A stretch of DNA of 64,000 bases from Welwitschia mirabilis (taxonomy: Eukaryota; Gnetophyta; Gnetopsida; Welwitschiales), in contig JBOZIK010000001.1 in NCBI GenBank assembly GCA_051453625.1, positions 191,751,017-191,815,016 on the forward strand. The letters run 5' to 3'. Below are positions 49,501 through 61,253 of the stretch, piece by piece. Both the position numbers and the translations under genes were made by a program. A model generated the notes under the pieces. It was not told where the DNA came from, made no database searches, and saw nothing but the letters and a program-made list of their open reading frames with translations. The number at the start of each line of letters is the position of its first letter. The first letter of the stretch is position 1.

Positions 49501-50995
49501 TTTTTGTTTAACCTATCAAGCCAAGAAGTAAATGGTTTCTTCCATCTATTTTCTTATAAAGAATTTTTAGTGGTGGGCTTAGTATTTAATGTTGAAGGAA
49601 AGATATATGTATCCAAAATTTCTACATCATTTTCTTCCTTATGTTTCTTATTGTTTTCAAAAGTTGAAACCTTATGGATAGGAGGTGTTGTATCATTTTT
49701 AATTTTTTATTACTACCTTTAAATCTTTCTTGACTTCATTTGGGTTAGGTAAATTTTGCGATGTAAGAGATCCTTATGGTCTTTAATTAGTTAATATTAT
49801 TTGTTGAAGCACATTCACTAAGCTCTCAATATTATCATTAGTTTTTTCTTACATATTTTTCAATTCTTCTATTAAATATTTAAGTGTATCATTTTGATTT
49901 AGTTGAAGGTTGGAGTTATTTCATTGGAAGTTTAAATTTCTAAATCTAGTCTCAAAGGGTTTTCAATGTGATTGTCTACCTAATCCTTATTAAAATTATT
50001 ATTGGTTTTTAAAGTTTGGTGTTCTTTGATTAAATGCATATAATTCCTCAAACATTCTCTCTTTACAAGTTGGTAACAAAGGGTAATATTTAATTGGATG
50101 AGATTTTTCTACATGTATATCACATGTTGAAGTTGTGTTTTTTTTCTTTTACTAACTTTGCATTAACTAACATTTGAGTGCAGTTCTCCAAAGTGGTAGT
50201 GAAATCCTTAATTATGTTACTTGAATAACCTCTCTCTCTTCTTCATTGTCATTTTTTACTTTTTTAAAATCTTTTATAATTTGTCTTATAGTTCAATTTT
50301 CTTATAAATAGGTTTTGAGTAAGTTTAACTTGCTTCTATTAGATTTTTCAATAAATTTCATGCATCATCTGAAGTCAAGTTCATTAAGTTTATACCATAA
50401 AAAAAGTCTACAATTTGTTTAGTCTCATTAGTAAATCTACTATAAAAATAATCTATGAAATCCTCTTTATGAAATTCATTAATAGAATTCGAATGGATAT
50501 CTATGATGAGATGCTCATAAGTTATGACATAATTCTTTTCAAGCTGCTATTAGAAGTTGGTAACTTTCTTCCTTCTTTTTCTCATGGTACTTTCACTTAA
50601 ACATCTTTTAATAAAAACATCTTATACTTAACTTCATAATTTAAAACTCTTGTATGAAATGGTTCTAAGCCAAATTTTTACTTTTTCTTAAAGTATGACT
50701 AGAATGATAACCATGTAGGTATCATCACTAATACATTTATTCTCATTTCTTGAGGTAAGCATAAGTTATTCAATGTTGGATAGATGTTGAAAATGATTCT
50801 CTTTAGATTTCCTCGAAATGTTGAACATGCACTTAAGTTTCGTAATTCTATATCATTACTAGAATATAAATTGAAAGGATTTTGAATTTCATGTTTTCTA
50901 CTAGCAATTAAATCTCTAAGTGTAGCATTTACATTTGAAGTCAAAGTTCCTATCATGACTAATGTACTATAAAGCAACTTGCTTTTATTTTTTTA
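49501..50995 (-). pseudogene. Element H gag remnant
   Basis: Minus-strand gag of the A/B/I subfamily. The N-terminal stretch is open at 50,699-50,977 (LRDLIASRKHEIQNPFNL, then DIELRNLSACSTF). The zinc knuckle at about 50,070-50,130 is lost: CDIHVEKSHPIKYYPLLPTC keeps His but has only one of the three Cys in register. The gag-protease linker lies at about 49,680-49,830. Broken by several frameshifts. Confidence 0.76.
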
Positions 50996-51653
50996 ATGAT
51001 TTTGACATAGATGAAAAATAAATAGCACAATATACCTCTATGCTATTATTTTTATAAATTTATTTTAAAAATTTAACTTTAAAATATTAAAAGCAGAAAA
51101 ATATTCTTCTTCAATTCTTGGAATTTGTGTACCTAGGGTATGCATACCTAGATTTTATTCAACTCTTCTTTGATATTTTCCTCTATCAAGTTTTGCTCTC
51201 TTTGTTATTTTATCTTTTTATTAGAATTCATTATATCCTTACATACTTTAAATAAAAAACAAAAATTAAAATAAAAAATAAATAATAATCTTCTACCTAA
51301 TTCTGGAAATGATAGAAGGGATGATGATTTAAAAAAATAGAATTACTAAAATAAGAGAAAATGAGGTCGTTGTCCACCTCATTATGGGAAGGACAGTGAG
51401 GAAGACAGCATTTTGTCACTACTATTAAAAAATAAAATTTGTAAAAATAAAATAAATTCAAAAAGCTCTAACTGCCATTCTTAGTATCATAGGAATGACT
51501 TAGGGAATAATACTTATTAAAGCTACAAAAAATAAAAATTACACAAATAAACCTATTAACTACAATAAAAATATAGTACTATTTTAAATAAATAATCTAA
51601 ATTGAAATCTAAGCCACTTATCTAGATAGTGACAATCCTCTAGCTCCTTGCAG
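50996..51653 (-). other. Element H untranslated leader
   Basis: Noncoding, with motif copies at about 51,290-51,328, 51,366-51,405 and 51,477-51,510 (for example 'cctcattatgggaaggacag'). Confidence 0.6.
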
Positions 51654-51675
51654 CCTTCCCTGATAATGATGCCAA
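51654..51675 (-). promoter_or_regulatory. Element H primer-binding site, tRNA-Asp type
   Basis: The minus strand reads TTGGCATCATTATCAGGGAA against TTGGCGCCGTTGCCGGGGA. All changes are C-to-T or G-to-A. Two bases from the LTR. Confidence 0.78.
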
Positions 51676-51677
51676 AA

Positions 51678-52847
51678 TGTTATGGAGTGAATTTATACAA
51701 TTTATAAGTCCTTAAAAAACATATAAATCACAATACTTATAGGAAAAAATACACTAGTACAGATGAAAGTTAACCTAAATGTTGTAATCCATTGAAGGAA
51801 CTAGGCTAGAAGTTAGAAAATTGATTTTATAAAGTATTTTTAGTCTTTTTCATTTAATAAATGAAAATAAAAAATAATGTAAATACAATGCAATATGAAT
51901 GATAATGAAATGCAAATGTAATGAATGATGTATCTATTTTATGCCATTTCCATATTTACATTTATTTACATTTTATTTGGTATATCTTATAGCTTAAATT
52001 GTTACTTAATCATAATCAACTCAAACTATAAGGAAGGTTTACACAATAGAAGTGAAAAGAGTTCTTATATTAATCATCAATTAACATCCACTTACAAACA
52101 AAGTAACAGCACCTTAATGAGGGATACTTAGCCTAACACCAAGAAAATCCTCTCTTTATAGCTAATGGATAAATCTCGTTTCTTTTAATATTTTGTTACA
52201 AGAATATCAGATATAAAAGATGGAAATGAAAGTAAACATAAAGGGGGGTATTTATAGTTTTATACTAAAGTTCTAGAAGAAAAACCTTAGAAGTTAGAAA
52301 AAAAATTATAAACCTACATGAGCCACATAATCCCAATACAAAGATAATTCACTTCCCTTCATACAAAATAGTTTTCATCCTATATATCATGGGTATGAAA
52401 CTAGGGATGATGCTCTACAAGAAGAGATGATTTATTAGCTTCAAGCCCCATAGTTAATTTTGCAACTTTAGTGCATGTCAGCAATACTATTATCTTGACT
52501 ATCATGTAGATGACAGAGGAGATGACAGGCCTCTTTATCTTTTCAACTTAAGAGAAATCAGTCTTCTGCATTATTAATCTTTCCTTCAAAACATGAAGTA
52601 TCAAAATATGTGTAAAATATTTTCAAATATGTCAATAATTGCATTTTTTGGTGATCATCCAATTAATTCTTTATACTTATCAAAATTGTATCTAAAATTA
52701 TATAAATGTCTTCATATGATGCATAATAGATATGTTATTCTACTTGTCATTTGAATGATAATGGGGATAAGAGCACTTGTAAAATCAGAATAAAATTTAG
52801 ATGCCTGTAACATGATTAGTATAAAAATCCAAATACTAGAATTTTCA
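51678..52847 (-). mobile_element. LTR shared by H (as 5' LTR) and I (as 3' LTR)
   Basis: It starts TGTTATGGAGTG beside a primer-binding site and ends AGAATTTTCA directly before a polypurine tract. The minus-strand TATA box (AACTATAAATACC) is at 52,247-52,260, as in the D/E' LTR. Motif copies lie at about 52,380-52,420, 52,493-52,531 and 52,733-52,765. It joins H (left) and I (right), both in the same orientation. Confidence 0.72.
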
Positions 52848-52866
52848 CTAGCCTCCTACTTAAAAC
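52848..52866 (-). promoter_or_regulatory. Element I polypurine tract
   Basis: The minus strand reads TTTTAAGTAGGAGGCTAG next to the LTR. The core GGAGGCTAG is shared with the tracts at 12,307 and 20,581. Confidence 0.6.
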
Positions 52867-53393
52867 ATTTAACACATCACAATATAATGATTGAATATTA
52901 TATATAATAATCAACATAAGGTACAATACTGATAATCTATAAAATAATGATATGTATGCATAATTAAATAGTAATAACTAAAAATGATGTGTATGAATGA
53001 ATTAGATAGTTTAAAAGAACAATCTAAAAGGGGTAAAATACAAATAACAATTACAATATTACTCCCCTTGTTCATGATTTTCTAAATGATCTGAATCATA
53101 CCTATAGAAAAACTCTATAACTATGCTACTATGATCTTACTAGATAATGTTCATGATAAAAAGTATACAAGTAATATAAAATCATATCCAAAAAATTTCA
53201 TCACAAGTATGTATTGCGAAAGCTCAAAAATGATCCTTAAAATTAAAAATTTACTCAATATCTTAAAAGTAGCTCAAAAAAATATCCTATTCCCAACAAA
53301 GGTAAACTAATACATCCTAAATTAGAATAGTATCATAAGGACTACTGTCATCCTTGTTTTCATCTAAATGATAGACATGAGATGACACTCATC
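52867..53393 (-). other. Element I 3' noncoding region, LTR-proximal part
   Basis: AT-rich. A block near 53,295-53,325 (ctaatacatcct) matches the hydrophobic ORF region of C (12,558-12,575), so the two 3' regions are related. No open frame of note. Confidence 0.5.
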
Positions 53394-54530
53394 AAAGGAG
53401 ATTTTTGGAAAATAGTAAATCTTAAGAAACGTTCAATAAGCAAGGGTAGCAATAATCAAGTATCAAAAAATCATCAAAAAGTCAAGAAGATAGTTAAAAG
53501 TGAAGTATGGTGAAAAGAGATGCATGTGGAAAGGACTCAAGGAGAAAAGAATAGAACATAATAATGCACTAAGTAGAAAGAAGCAATACTCAAAAGAATC
53601 CTCAAATGTGTTTAAATTTAATAAGCATGCAAAAGTAGAAAACTGAAACTTAAAAAGGAAAGTATCATCATCATATGTTAAAAGTGCTAAATGAAAAATA
53701 CCTCCTATGGATAAAAACTACAAGTAATATTAACAATAAACTATTAAATGATCAAATACAAAATATTATATTAAAAAAGTATGGAAATTACTTTGAAAAA
53801 CTTAATAAAATAACTAAAGAAAAGAAAAAGTAAAAGTGGATAACAAGGAACATAAAGAAGATTTCTTACCTAAAAGTCCCTTGATAAAAATCATAAAATC
53901 ATCTAATTATTAGATTCTAATCTAATAAATTCCCTTGATAAAAATCATAAAATCATCTAATTAATAATGCATGATAGTATGTAAAAACTCATAAAGTATC
54001 ATTCAAATAGGAAATGATTATGATAATGTCAAGTATATCTAATGTTGTCAAATAATAAATGATAAGATTAGAATCTACTCAAATATAAACTCATTAGTTT
54101 ATACACCAAAACAACACTATGATCTAAAAAAGTAGAATAATCATGTGAAAGTACTATATGCAAAATAAGTCTACAAAATAAACAATACCTCTGATAACAC
54201 CAGGGGCATTACTGATCTCATAGCCTTTAAATGAGAATTATTTCTTCATGATGAGTGGAGTGTAACTATTTTTAGAGAGTGAGGACCTACAAAGAATAAT
54301 CAATTAATCTTCTAGTGGAGTTCCGATAGCTATCACATTACAGTGCCAAATGTCCTTCTTAAGAAAATATGCCCTAGTGTTCTTGTACTAGGAGATGATG
54401 GTTTATTTAGATAAAAGACACTTATTTTGCTTCTTCTTCTTCTTATTCTTTTGAAATGAAAATAATCCCATGTGATAAAAGTACTTATAAGGATAAGAGT
54501 GAAGTAATGAGATGAGAAATAAGTAAGAAC
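53394..54530 (-). repeat. 1.1-kb direct duplication, copy 1 (element I 3' region)
   Basis: It runs from 'catcaaaggagatttttgga' to 'gagaaataagtaagaac'. The same landmarks in the same order fill 54,631-55,737. The copies differ visibly by substitutions and small indels. Parts match C (13,180-13,450), showing this is element sequence and not host DNA. Confidence 0.82.
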
Positions 54531-54630
54531 NNNNNNNNNNNNNNNNNNNNNNNNNNNNNNNNNNNNNNNNNNNNNNNNNNNNNNNNNNNNNNNNNNNNNN
54601 NNNNNNNNNNNNNNNNNNNNNNNNNNNNNN
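54531..54630. other. Assembly gap, 100 N, at the duplication junction
   Basis: It falls exactly between the two copies of the 1.1-kb repeat. Confidence 0.9.
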
Positions 54631-55737
54631 CATCAAAGGAGATTGTTGGAAAATAGTAAAGACAAGGAAAAATCTGATAAGCAAAGGTAGTAATAGTTAA
54701 GCATTAAAAAATCATCAAAAAGTTAGGAATATGATTAAAAGTGAAGAATCATTCTCAGAAATAATGATTGTGATGAAAAGAGATGAATGTGAAAAGGACT
54801 CAATAAGAAAAGAATGGGAACATAATAATGCGCTAAGTAGAAATAAGCAATGCTTAGAAGAAATCCTCAAATGTGCACAAACTTAATAAGTATTGAAAAG
54901 TAGAAAATCAAAACTTAAAATATAAAGTATCATCATAATCTATTAAAAAGTGCTAAAAGAAAAATAATCCCTATAGATAAAAACTAGGAGTAATATCAAC
55001 AAGAAATTATTAAATGATTAGATCCAAAATATTATGTTGGAAAAACATGAAAATGACTTTGAAAAACCCAATAAAATAGCTAAAGGAAAAAAAAGTAAAA
55101 ATGGACAACTAGGAACATGAAGAATATTGTTTATCTACCATAAATTCTAACCTATCAAATTTCCTTTGCAAAAATCATAAAATCACCTGATTAATAATGC
55201 ATAATAGTATGTAAAACTCATAAAGTACCTTTCAAATAGGTAATGATTATGATGATGTAAAGAATATCTAGTGTTGTCAAACAATGAATGATAATATCAA
55301 AATCTACTTAAACATGAATTCACTAGTTCACACATCAAAACAACACTAGAATCTAAAAAGGTACAATGATCATGTGAAAGTACCGTATGCAAAATAGTTT
55401 AAAAAATAAGAAACACCTCTGATGATACTAAGGACACCATCAATCCCATAGCCTATAAATGATAATTATTTCTTCATGATGAGGGGAGTAAAACCACTGT
55501 TAGAGGAGTGAGGACCTATAAAGCATATCGCATTGCCAAATGATCCTATTAGGAAAATATATCCCAATGCGCTTGCAATAGGATATCATGGTTTATTTAG
55601 ATAAAAGACCCTTCTTCTTCTTCTTCTTCTTCTTCTTCTTCTTCTTCTTCTTCTTCTTTTGAAGTGAAAATACCTCATATGACTAAGTAATTGTAAGGAT
55701 AAGAGTGAAGTAATGAGATGAGAAATAAGTAAGAACA
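54631..55737 (-). repeat. 1.1-kb direct duplication, copy 2
   Basis: Starts 'catcaaaggagattgttgga' and ends 'gagaaataagtaagaac' at 55,737, after which unique element sequence continues. Contains the CTT microsatellite at 55,611-55,659, which is much shorter in copy 1 (about 54,430). Confidence 0.82.
55611..55659. repeat. (CTT)n microsatellite, about 16 units
   Basis: A perfect CTT run; on the element's own strand it is (AAG)n. The matching site in copy 1 has about five imperfect units, so the array expanded after the duplication or differed in the donor. Confidence 0.95.
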
Positions 55738-58326
55738 TGTGCAAATAACTAAAGAATTACAACATTAAAACAGAATAAAAGAACTAAGGCATATTCCTTC
55801 TAAATGAAGTTCATAGATATACAAATGTCTTAAAATTGAATGAATAATATTATCACTTTGAAATACCCAAGTAAAAGATTACTAATCATGGTAACTTCAT
55901 AAAGTAATACATAAGTCAAGTTAAAGATGTTCAAGTAATAACATGACATTTACCTAAGAAATTAGCTAAAAAAGAATTTAGATAATAGTAGAAGGAAAGT
56001 CTATTCATTAAGAAGAACTTACAAGATAATTTCTTCTATCATGTTTAAGGTTTTATCAGTAGATGATTCATAAACTTGAAATCTTTATCCATTGACTTTT
56101 TGAATTTCTCTAGTATTTGGATTGAAGATTTTAACTCAGTTATTAAAATGTACTTTCTCTATAAGATAAGGAAATAATCTTTTAGAGGTTAACTTGTTGT
56201 GTAAAATGTGTACTTAGGTATTGTATAAAAGGACTATTTGACCAAGTTTAAATTACTCATAGATTATTTTTTTGTCATGTTTGAACTTAGCTTGAGCTCT
56301 ATGAATGAGTTGATAATGTATAGCATGGGTACGCTTTTCATCTAGATGATTAAGTTGGGCTAATTAAGTCTTAATATTTTCATTCAAATTTACAAATTTA
56401 AGTTAATGAGTGAATCAATAGGAGTTATAGTAAACATCAAGTAGCAAGATATAAACCTTTCTATATAAGTTTATAAGGTAAAAATCCTAGAGAGTTTTGC
56501 CAAGTACTATGGTAAGCTCAAAGAACATTGTTAAGTTTAGAAGTCCAAATTTTATTATTAGTAGAGAATTATTTTTAGAGAATCTTTTTAATTTTCCTAT
56601 TTATTTTTTCAACTTGTTATTAGTTTTTGGATGATAAGCACATGCAATTCTATGTTTAATTTGGATGAATAAAAGAATTTTTCATAAAAGGTAATTGATA
56701 AAATAAGTTTCTTAATTGATAATGATTATTTTAAAGAAACTAAAACATTAAAATATTGTAAATAGTTCAGGAATCATTCTTAGTATTAGAAAAAACTTTA
56801 ACCCACTTGGTAGCATAACAATAACCACTAGGATGTACTTTTTTCCATAAGAAGATGGTTTGATAGGGCCTATAAAGTCAATCCTCCAATAATAAAAAGG
56901 TTAACATTCAAGTATAGGTTTAAGGGGTATATCTTGAGGATAAGTTAGGATAATATAATGTTGACAAGCATTATACTTTTTAATAAAGTTAAAGAAGTCT
57001 TTGAAAATGGGAGGGAAATAGAAACTAGTGTGAAGATTTTTTATTGTAGTCTTTTAATCACTAAAGTATTTTCCATGTACTCCATCATAGAAAAGGTTAA
57101 GGATATCTAGTTTTTCCCATTTAGGCATAACTTTATGCATGATTTAGTCTTTGCATCTTTAGTAAAGATGGGGTTTATTCCACTCATAATTACCAATCCT
57201 ATGGAGAAAACATTTTGTTGGTTATAGTTCTAATGTTAAGTGGTTTCATGATAATAAGGTAGTTTATAATGTTAGCATATCAAGTAGTAAGATAAGTAGA
57301 AGAGATGACATAAATTTGTCCAACAGCAAATAATTATTCATTTGGAAATGAGTCATTTATGGGAAGTTAATCATGATAACAAGAGAGTCGAGATAAATGA
57401 TAAACAACACTATTACATTTTTCAGTCTTGTCGATGATGGTAAAATTAAAAACTTACATGAGAAGGATCCACATAATAAGTTTAATACTATAATCTTTCT
57501 TACTCATAAGATACTATATAGTTGCATGACCTCTCTAAACATTGGTATGAAAGCCAAGAAGATAGTGTCTAAGATAATCAAGATAAAAAATAATTATAAG
57601 AATTTCCCTTTCAATAGTATTGTAATTGAATTGAGTCTTAGATAAAGTTTTACTAAGATAAGATATAACTTTAAGACCATTTTTACATTTTTACCTATAA
57701 TCTCACATAGATTAATGTTGCTCGCATCACACATGAGTTGAAAGTATTTAGTTTAATTAGAACTCATAACAATATGTTTAGAAAAAATTTTATCCTTAAG
57801 TTTTTCAAAATCAAGTTGACATGAATCATTCCAAAAAAATTTAGCTTGTTTTTAAGTAATGGATAAAGTAGTTTACAAACCTTGGAATAACCATGAATAA
57901 AATGATGATAGAAACTAATATGACTAATGAAGGATCTAACTTGTTTGACATTAATTAGAGGGTTAAGGTTTTTAATAATACCAACTTTTATAGGGTTCAT
58001 TTTAATCCCTTCATTAGAAATTAGTGATCTAAAATAATATCATTATTAACAATAAGAAAACTCTTTTCCCAACTTAAGTGTAGGACACTATCTATACATT
58101 GACCTAAGACATTCTCTAGCATTTTGATAATTTGTTTCAAATTTTTACTAAATATTGATAATTCATCCATAAAGATTTTAAGGGAGTTTTTTATCATGTC
58201 AAAAAAGATACCCATCATTACTCATGAAAATTTCAAGGAATTTTAAAGTATAAAAGGAATTCTTCTAGAGGTAAAATTTTCAAAGTAAGTGGTAAAAATT
58301 ATTTTTTTTTTATCTTTACTTGCTAT
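55738..58326 (-). pseudogene. Element I pol remnant: RT (3' part), RNase H, integrase
   Basis: Minus strand. RT at 58,021-58,218 reads SLKIFMDELSIFS (58,162-58,173 is FMDE, as in H), and 57,764-58,000 continues (VKQVRSFISHISFYHHFI). RNase H spans about 57,250-57,700. The integrase HHCC region is near 57,080-57,200, the core at 56,300-56,900, and the C-terminal tail at 56,040-56,200 reads FPYLIEKVHF and TREIQKVNG (consensus FPYGAVEI...FKVNGQR). Stops in all parts. Collinear with A and H. Confidence 0.8.
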
Positions 58327-58572
58327 NNNNNNNNNNNNNNNNNNNNNNNNNNNNNNNNNNNNNNNNNNNNNNNNNNNNNNNNNNNNNNNNNNNNNNNNNN
58401 NNNNNNNNNNNNNNNNNNNNNNNNNNNNNNNNNNNNNNNNNNNNNNNNNNNNNNNNNNNNNNNNNNNNNNNNNNNNNNNNNNNNNNNNNNNNNNNNNNNN
58501 NNNNNNNNNNNNNNNNNNNNNNNNNNNNNNNNNNNNNNNNNNNNNNNNNNNNNNNNNNNNNNNNNNNNNNNN
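58327..58572. other. Assembly gap, 246 N, inside element I RT
   Basis: The flanks correspond to about 2,490 and 2,735 of A, which are about 245 bases apart. The gap is therefore sized correctly and hides only RT sequence. Confidence 0.88.
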
Positions 58573-59940
58573 TTTCACCTTTAACTACTTACTTAAGGAT
58601 GGTTTGGATCTTTATTGGGGTTGGCTAACTCGTTTATCATTTTTTAAAGGTAGATATCGTGTTGAGCTATGGAAGAAGGAATGGCAACTAATTCTTTATA
58701 GGTCCAAGCAAAAGCATTTTACCTAGTGGTCAAAAATTATACCAAGTTGGATTCTTATTGAGGAGTAAGAAGGTTACTTATTATTAAAAGTTTCTTTAAA
58801 TTATTAAATAGAAAAATATATTCCAATAATTTGGGTAACTCTTTTAGTTTTAAGTTAAAATTTTTTGGTTTTATTACTTAATTTTCATTAATGACTATCA
58901 TCTCAGACTATTATGGGAAGGATAGCAAGGGATAAAATCCTTTAAAAATATTTTTCATTAAGTAAACATGTTGGATTTATTTCCAATTAAAAATTCCTTA
59001 TCCTCATGCTTAAGATAGTGTATTTTAATTGGTTTATCATATAAAGTTGATTCACGTAGAATTATCAATATCTCCTCAATTGGGTGATGCTTTAAAAATA
59101 AGGTTGAATTATGTTCTTCTTCTAAGTTACACTCATCTCTTTTTTTTTATATTAGTAGCATTAGAAACTCTAATGATGAACTTCTTATTTCCTAGGTGAT
59201 ATTCCATCATTTTAGTCCATGTGTTAATGATAAAGTCAGTAGTTGCATAAAAGGCTCTTCCTAAGAGTAGTGGATAACCTCCATCATGTTCTACTTTAAT
59301 GATAACCATATCTATGGAATAGAAAGCTTTTTCTATTTGAATAATCAAGTCCTTGAGAATCCCTAAGGATTTCTTAGTTGATGTACCAACCAATTCCAAG
59401 ATGATTTATGTATGTTCCACTTTGTTTTCCAATCTAAGTCTTTTACATATGTGAAGAGGGATGATGTTTACAATGGCTACTATGTTAATTAAAGCTTTTT
59501 GAATTCTTTTATTTATTCTAAGGTGACACTCATTATTGCTATCCTAAGGTTCTTGAATTTAGGATACTTTTTCATGATGAAGTTAAAAATAGATTAAGAA
59601 AGGAAGACCTTACTAGGAATGGTACATTTTTGTTTTCTTCTTACTAGGTCTTTCCATAACTTAGAATATGTAGGACTTTCTTTTAAGAGTTTCAAAAAAG
59701 ATAAGTTGATGTTTACCTTTTACATCAAGGCATTTGAGTGCTTATCATAGGTAGAATTCATGTTTAACCTATCAAGTCAAGGAGAAGATGGTTTCTTCCC
59801 TTTGTTTTCTTGTGAAGAACTTTAGTAGTGGGCTTAGAATTTAATGTTGAAGAGAAGTTATATGTGTTCAAAATTTCTACATTATCTTCTTCCTTACTTT
59901 TTTCATTACTTTTAGAATTTAAAGCATCATGGGTAGCAGA
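58573..59940 (-). pseudogene. Element I RT start, protease and partial gag
   Basis: Minus strand. The protease core is open at 59,133-59,399 (MELVGTSTKKSLGIL, AFYSIDMVIIKV, YPLLLGRAFYATTDFIINT), closely matching H. The upstream part to 59,560 holds the decayed active site. Gag linker sequence continues to 59,940, where the LTR of J interrupts it. The missing gag should lie beyond the 3' end of J, outside this window. Confidence 0.75.
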
Positions 59941-61229
59941 TGTGATGTGCTACCAAATTGTGTGTATTTGATGGATATTATTAGCTAGTTTATAAGACAT
60001 TTATATAGGTTTAGATGTAATTCAAATTATTATGAAGATTCAATACGATGATTATAGAAACATGTAATTCTTGATATATGTTGAGGTGTTTTAGGCATAT
60101 TTTGATACTCAATGCTTTGGAGGAAAATCAATGATGTAAAAGGCTAATTTTTCTTAAGTTTAAAAGATAAAAAAGATTGTTGTCTCCACTGTCATCCCCA
60201 TAATAGGCAAGGTACTATTTGAGATGCTGATATGTATTGGAGGTAGAAGCTAATGAGTCCTTTCTTCTAAAGAGGTGTTATTTCCAGTGTCATCCCCATG
60301 ACATGTAGGATGGCATTACACATTGATCTTACTATAAAGCTAACTATGAAGCTAGAAGATAACGAGTCATCCATTTTTATGAGGCATCATTTCTAGTGTC
60401 ATCCCCATGATAGTTAGGATGAGACTAAAATACCTAGTTGACTTTCATTTATTTCATCTATTTTTTCTTAGGATTGAGCACATTTTCTAGCATAACCATT
60501 ACACTTTAAGCGATAGTAATGCTTTTATTATTATATAAATAAAGGTCCGCTTAGATTGTTTATTATCTTTAATGCACTAGAAATTCTCATGATAGGAGAT
60601 CGAATTATGACAGATCCATCTTGAGTAGTTACAAAGAGACATTTCGTTGGTGTTCGACTATGCATCCTCCATTGACATGCTACTACTTTGTAACTTGAAT
60701 GCTGGTTTGATTTATAATACATAATCTATTTCTTTCATTCATTAATACTTTGTAATATCCCTTATGGTTTATGTTATTCTTGATTTGGTGATAATATCAT
60801 TAATGATATGGGTCTTAAGGATAACCTTTATTAAGATTGATAATATAAGTTTGAGAGCATTTTGCATTAACTCCATTTGACTTATTTAATATCTTAAGTT
60901 AGTCTCAGTTAGTGATAGTCTCCTTGATTAATTTAAATTATATAAGATCAATCTTCCTAACAAGTTGATCTGGTAATTGGATAAGTATTCATCTATATTA
61001 GATTATGTTTGCATTACATTACATATTTATTTCTTACATTGTTCTAAATTTTAAGATATAATATTTTCTTTGAAAATCCATTATTCTTCTTCTCTTGCAT
61101 GCCTTCAATAGGTTTACGACATTTATATCACTTCCATCTATATAAGTTTTCTATATTTTGCAATATATCTATTTGTGATTAACATGATTAAGTAAGACAT
61201 GAAGAATTACAAAATTACACACTATAAAA
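59941..61229 (+). mobile_element. Element J 5' LTR
   Basis: The plus-strand LTR starts TGTGATGTGCTACCAA and ends ACACACTATAAAA before the primer site. Read in reverse it matches the C LTRs along its length. The TATA box TTATATAAATAAAGG is at 60,531-60,545. It holds three spaced units of about 100-109 bp around a GTCATCCCCAT core (60,191, 60,289 and 60,398). It interrupts the gag of I. Confidence 0.82.
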
Positions 61230-61231
61230 TC

Positions 61232-61253
61232 TAGGCACCATTTTAAGGGAATG
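61232..61253 (+). promoter_or_regulatory. Element J primer-binding site, tRNA-Asp type
   Basis: TAGGCACCATTTTAAGGGAA against TTGGCGCCGTTGCCGGGGA. It is followed by 'gagtacaaggatgatcatca', which matches the reverse of the post-primer sequence of C (17,955-17,985). This fixes the orientation of J. Confidence 0.75.

Noticed and set aside
58243-58726. Frames across the 246-N gap, including one reading FTFNYLLKDGLDLYWGW
   Set aside because: Translation of N; the real flanks are minus-strand RT of element I.
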